This document shows positions 15,514 through 16,973 of a stretch of 16,973 nt of DNA, piece by piece; the stretch's first letter is position 1, and each line of letters begins with the position of its first letter. The notes under the pieces are model-generated. The model saw nothing but the letters and a program-made list of their open reading frames with translations, did not search any database and was not told the origin of the DNA. The position numbers and the translations under genes were made by a program. The stretch is from an uncultured Lachnospiraceae bacterium (GTDB taxonomy: Bacteria > Bacillota > Clostridia > Lachnospirales > Lachnospiraceae): assembly GCA_910586095.1 (NCBI GenBank), contig CAJUHQ010000010.1:6436-23408 (forward strand), given 5' to 3'.

Positions 15514-16545
15514 TTATATAAGAACTTCTCTTATTTCATTAATAGACAACTCCGCCTTATCCCAACCATAGTAGATCGGTGCACATTTATGATGTTCTGC
15601 CACCCAATAACTATTAGGCAGTTTCAACCTAATTCCTTCTATCTCATTACCAAAGTCTGTATGATTAAAGACCTTACCTGTTTCCTCACGAAGTTCTTCA
15701 TCAAATACGATATATTTATAATATCCTGACTTCATTCCTTCTGGTAACACAATTCTATTTTCAAAAATCCGATCATATTTTTTTGCCAAATTCCTTTTCC
15801 ATTCCAAAATAACAGGCAAATGTTCCAACTGAACAATTCCTAATGCCGCAGCAAACTCACTAATCCTATAATTAAATCCTTCCTTCATTGGATATGTTAC
15901 AATATTTCCGTTAATCACTTCTTTTCCATAATTTCTAAATTTCTTCATCCATGCAATCAAATCTTTATCTCTGCTAACAATCATACCACCTTCGCCAAGG
16001 GGCATTGTCTTTGTAGCATAAAAACTATAACTTCCTGCAATTCCATAGCTTCCTGCAGTTTTCCCGTTCCATTCTGCTCCATGTGCATGTGCACAATCCT
16101 CAATCAATGCTATATGATGCTTCTCACAATACTGTGCAATTTTTTCTATCTCAAATGCTATATGCCCGCCAATATGAACAACAATAACCGCTTTTGTATC
16201 AGGTGTAATTTTACTGACCATATCTGTAAAACTCATACATAAGTCTTCTTTATTACAATCTGCATATACAACTCTTGCCCCTGCTCTCTTTGCCGCTTGT
16301 GCTGTTGCCCAAAAAGTATTTGCAGGTACAATAACTTCTTTTTCTCTCACATTAATATATTCCAAAATAGACAACAAACCCGTACCACCGCTTGTCACAG
16401 CACAAGAATGTAACCCCGTAAATTCTTGAAACTTTTCTTCAAAAGTCCTTGTCATTTCTCCATCTGACCAAAAATTAGAATCAAATACTTCATCTAATAG
16501 CTGATAATATCTTTCACGATACTCTCTTTCAAAAGGCAAAACCAT
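15514..16545 (-). CDS. DegT/DnrJ/EryC1/StrS-type PLP aminotransferase
   Basis: A 343-residue fold-type I PLP enzyme. SGGTG (52-56) cups the cofactor phosphate, EVIVPANTFWAT (70-81) is a family hallmark, IEDCAHAHGA has the PLP-nitrogen-binding Asp150, and SFYATKTMPLGEGG carries the Schiff-base Lys179. It transfers an amino group, usually from glutamate or glutamine, to a keto-sugar or keto-cyclitol. Length is slightly below the usual 370-400 residues. The ATG at 16545 is chosen because AGAGGAG lies eight bases upstream; a GTG at 16563 right after the previous stop would lie upstream of that site. Its partner is the SPASM protein just upstream, suggesting an oxidise-then-aminate route (inference). 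Confidence 0.9.
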   Translation of the reverse strand: MVLPFEREYRERYYQLLDEVFDSNFWSDGEMTRTFEEKFQEFTGLHSCAVTSGGTGLLSILEYINVREKEVIVPANTFWATAQAAKRAGARVVYADCNKEDLCMSFTDMVSKITPDTKAVIVVHIGGHIAFEIEKIAQYCEKHHIALIEDCAHAHGAEWNGKTAGSYGIAGSYSFYATKTMPLGEGGMIVSRDKDLIAWMKKFRNYGKEVINGNIVTYPMKEGFNYRISEFAAALGIVQLEHLPVILEWKRNLAKKYDRIFENRIVLPEGMKSGYYKYIVFDEELREETGKVFNHTDFGNEIEGIRLKLPNSYWVAEHHKCAPIYYGWDKAELSINEIREVLI

Positions 16546-16553
16546 TTTTATTT

Positions 16554-16560
16554 CTCCTCT
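16554..16560 (-). promoter_or_regulatory. Ribosome binding site deciding the start at 16545
   Basis: AGAGGAG on the minus strand, eight bases before the ATG at 16543-16545. The alternative GTG at 16561-16563 would place this site inside the coding region. Confidence 0.7.
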
Positions 16561-16563
16561 CAC

Positions 16564-16973
16564 TCAAATAAAATGTTTTGTATGTACTTTTTCTAATTGC
16601 TCCAATATCATGTTAAAACCTGTCATCCTGCATGCACTACATCCACCTTGACACAATGCGTTTAAAAGTTTCTGGCTGACTTCCTCGTGATAAGACGACC
16701 TCCAAATTTCTTCAAAAGTACTTTGATGAAGATCCCCCAATATAATATTGTCTTCTCTTCTTTTCTCACATAGTGCAACTTCCCCATTAGCATGTATAAT
16801 TGATGTAAGCGTATGTGCAATACAAGGCAATCCTGCGTTTTTATCTACTACTCTATCTGTAATTGTCAGCATATATTTAATTCTTGTGTTTTCTGTAAAT
16901 TCAGCAAGTTGTCTACGTAGGTTCAATAAATCTTCTAACGATGGTGTGATAGTTCCTGCCTCCTCTACAGGTC
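16564..16973 (-). CDS. Radical SAM/SPASM protein, C-terminal part only (5' end outside window)
   Basis: The frame is open to the right edge of the window with no stop, so only the last 135 residues are seen; a TTG at 16926 is just an internal codon. The visible part is a SPASM domain: GLPC, then GEVALC 18 residues later (the G-x4-C pattern), then CQGGCSAC (C-x3-C-x2-C), all likely ligands of auxiliary iron-sulfur clusters, with ILGDLHQSTFEEIW, the common 'lGnl....i..iw' block. The radical SAM core with CxxxCxxC lies upstream of the window. Such enzymes modify peptides or oxidise sugars and cyclitols. Placement four bases' reach from an aminotransferase suggests dehydrogenation of a sugar or cyclitol hydroxyl (inference). 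Confidence 0.85.
   Translation of the reverse strand, partial: PVEEAGTITPSLEDLLNLRRQLAEFTENTRIKYMLTITDRVVDKNAGLPCIAHTLTSIIHANGEVALCEKRREDNIILGDLHQSTFEEIWRSSYHEEVSQKLLNALCQGGCSACRMTGFNMILEQLEKVHTKHFI

Noticed and set aside
16564..16926. Complete 120-residue protein starting at 16926
   Set aside because: The start codon would be TTG without a ribosome binding site, and the frame stays open to the window edge, so this is the tail of a longer radical SAM/SPASM protein.

Overview
The window is a continuous run of 14 genes, all on the minus strand, so transcription goes from the right edge (16973) to the left edge (1). The DNA is clearly AT-rich. Start codons are ATG, GTG or TTG behind strong GGAGG-type ribosome binding sites, and genes abut or overlap by a few bases. 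This, with the gene families present, points to a low-GC Firmicute, most likely a gut Clostridia/Lachnospiraceae-type bacterium (inference from style; no 16S or housekeeping marker is present). I see no rRNA, tRNA, CRISPR array, transposase or phage gene, and no convincing promoter or intrinsic terminator, so this is the interior of one long surface-polysaccharide operon cut at both ends.

Right part (14348-16973, promoter-proximal): the C-terminal end of a radical SAM/SPASM protein, a DegT-type PLP sugar aminotransferase, a SAM methyltransferase and a small membrane-anchored Rossmann-fold protein. This looks like building or tailoring of an unusual amino-sugar or amino-cyclitol precursor.

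Middle part (4362-14342): three GT2 glycosyltransferases that each carry an extra C-terminal Rossmann-like domain, one GT4 glycosyltransferase, a second membrane-anchored Rossmann protein, a CDP-glycerol glycerophosphotransferase-like enzyme with an N-terminal Rossmann-like domain, and a 941-residue multidomain protein with Rossmann-like segments around a possible sulfotransferase-like P-loop region. The same GxGxxG module therefore recurs in seven proteins, and a 'membrane Rossmann + GT2-Rossmann' gene pair occurs twice.

Left part (1-4228): a three-domain ATP-grasp/phosphohistidine kinase that resembles PEP synthase but lacks the PEP-binding barrel, an adenylylsulfate-kinase-like protein, an unrecognised helical protein and a truncated formyltransferase-like protein. 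The first two match the pairing of Campylobacter jejuni Cj1418 (L-glutamine kinase) and Cj1415 (cytidine diphosphoramidate kinase), which belong to the pathway for the capsular O-methyl phosphoramidate group. My main proposal is that this operon decorates a Gram-positive glycan with a phosphoramidate-type group. The two other expected enzymes (a CTP:phosphoglutamine cytidylyltransferase and a gamma-glutamyl-CDP-amidate hydrolase) are not in the window and would be expected beyond its left edge or elsewhere in the genome. The kinase gene is flanked by the only two sizeable gene-free gaps (about 135 bases each), both rich in hairpins.
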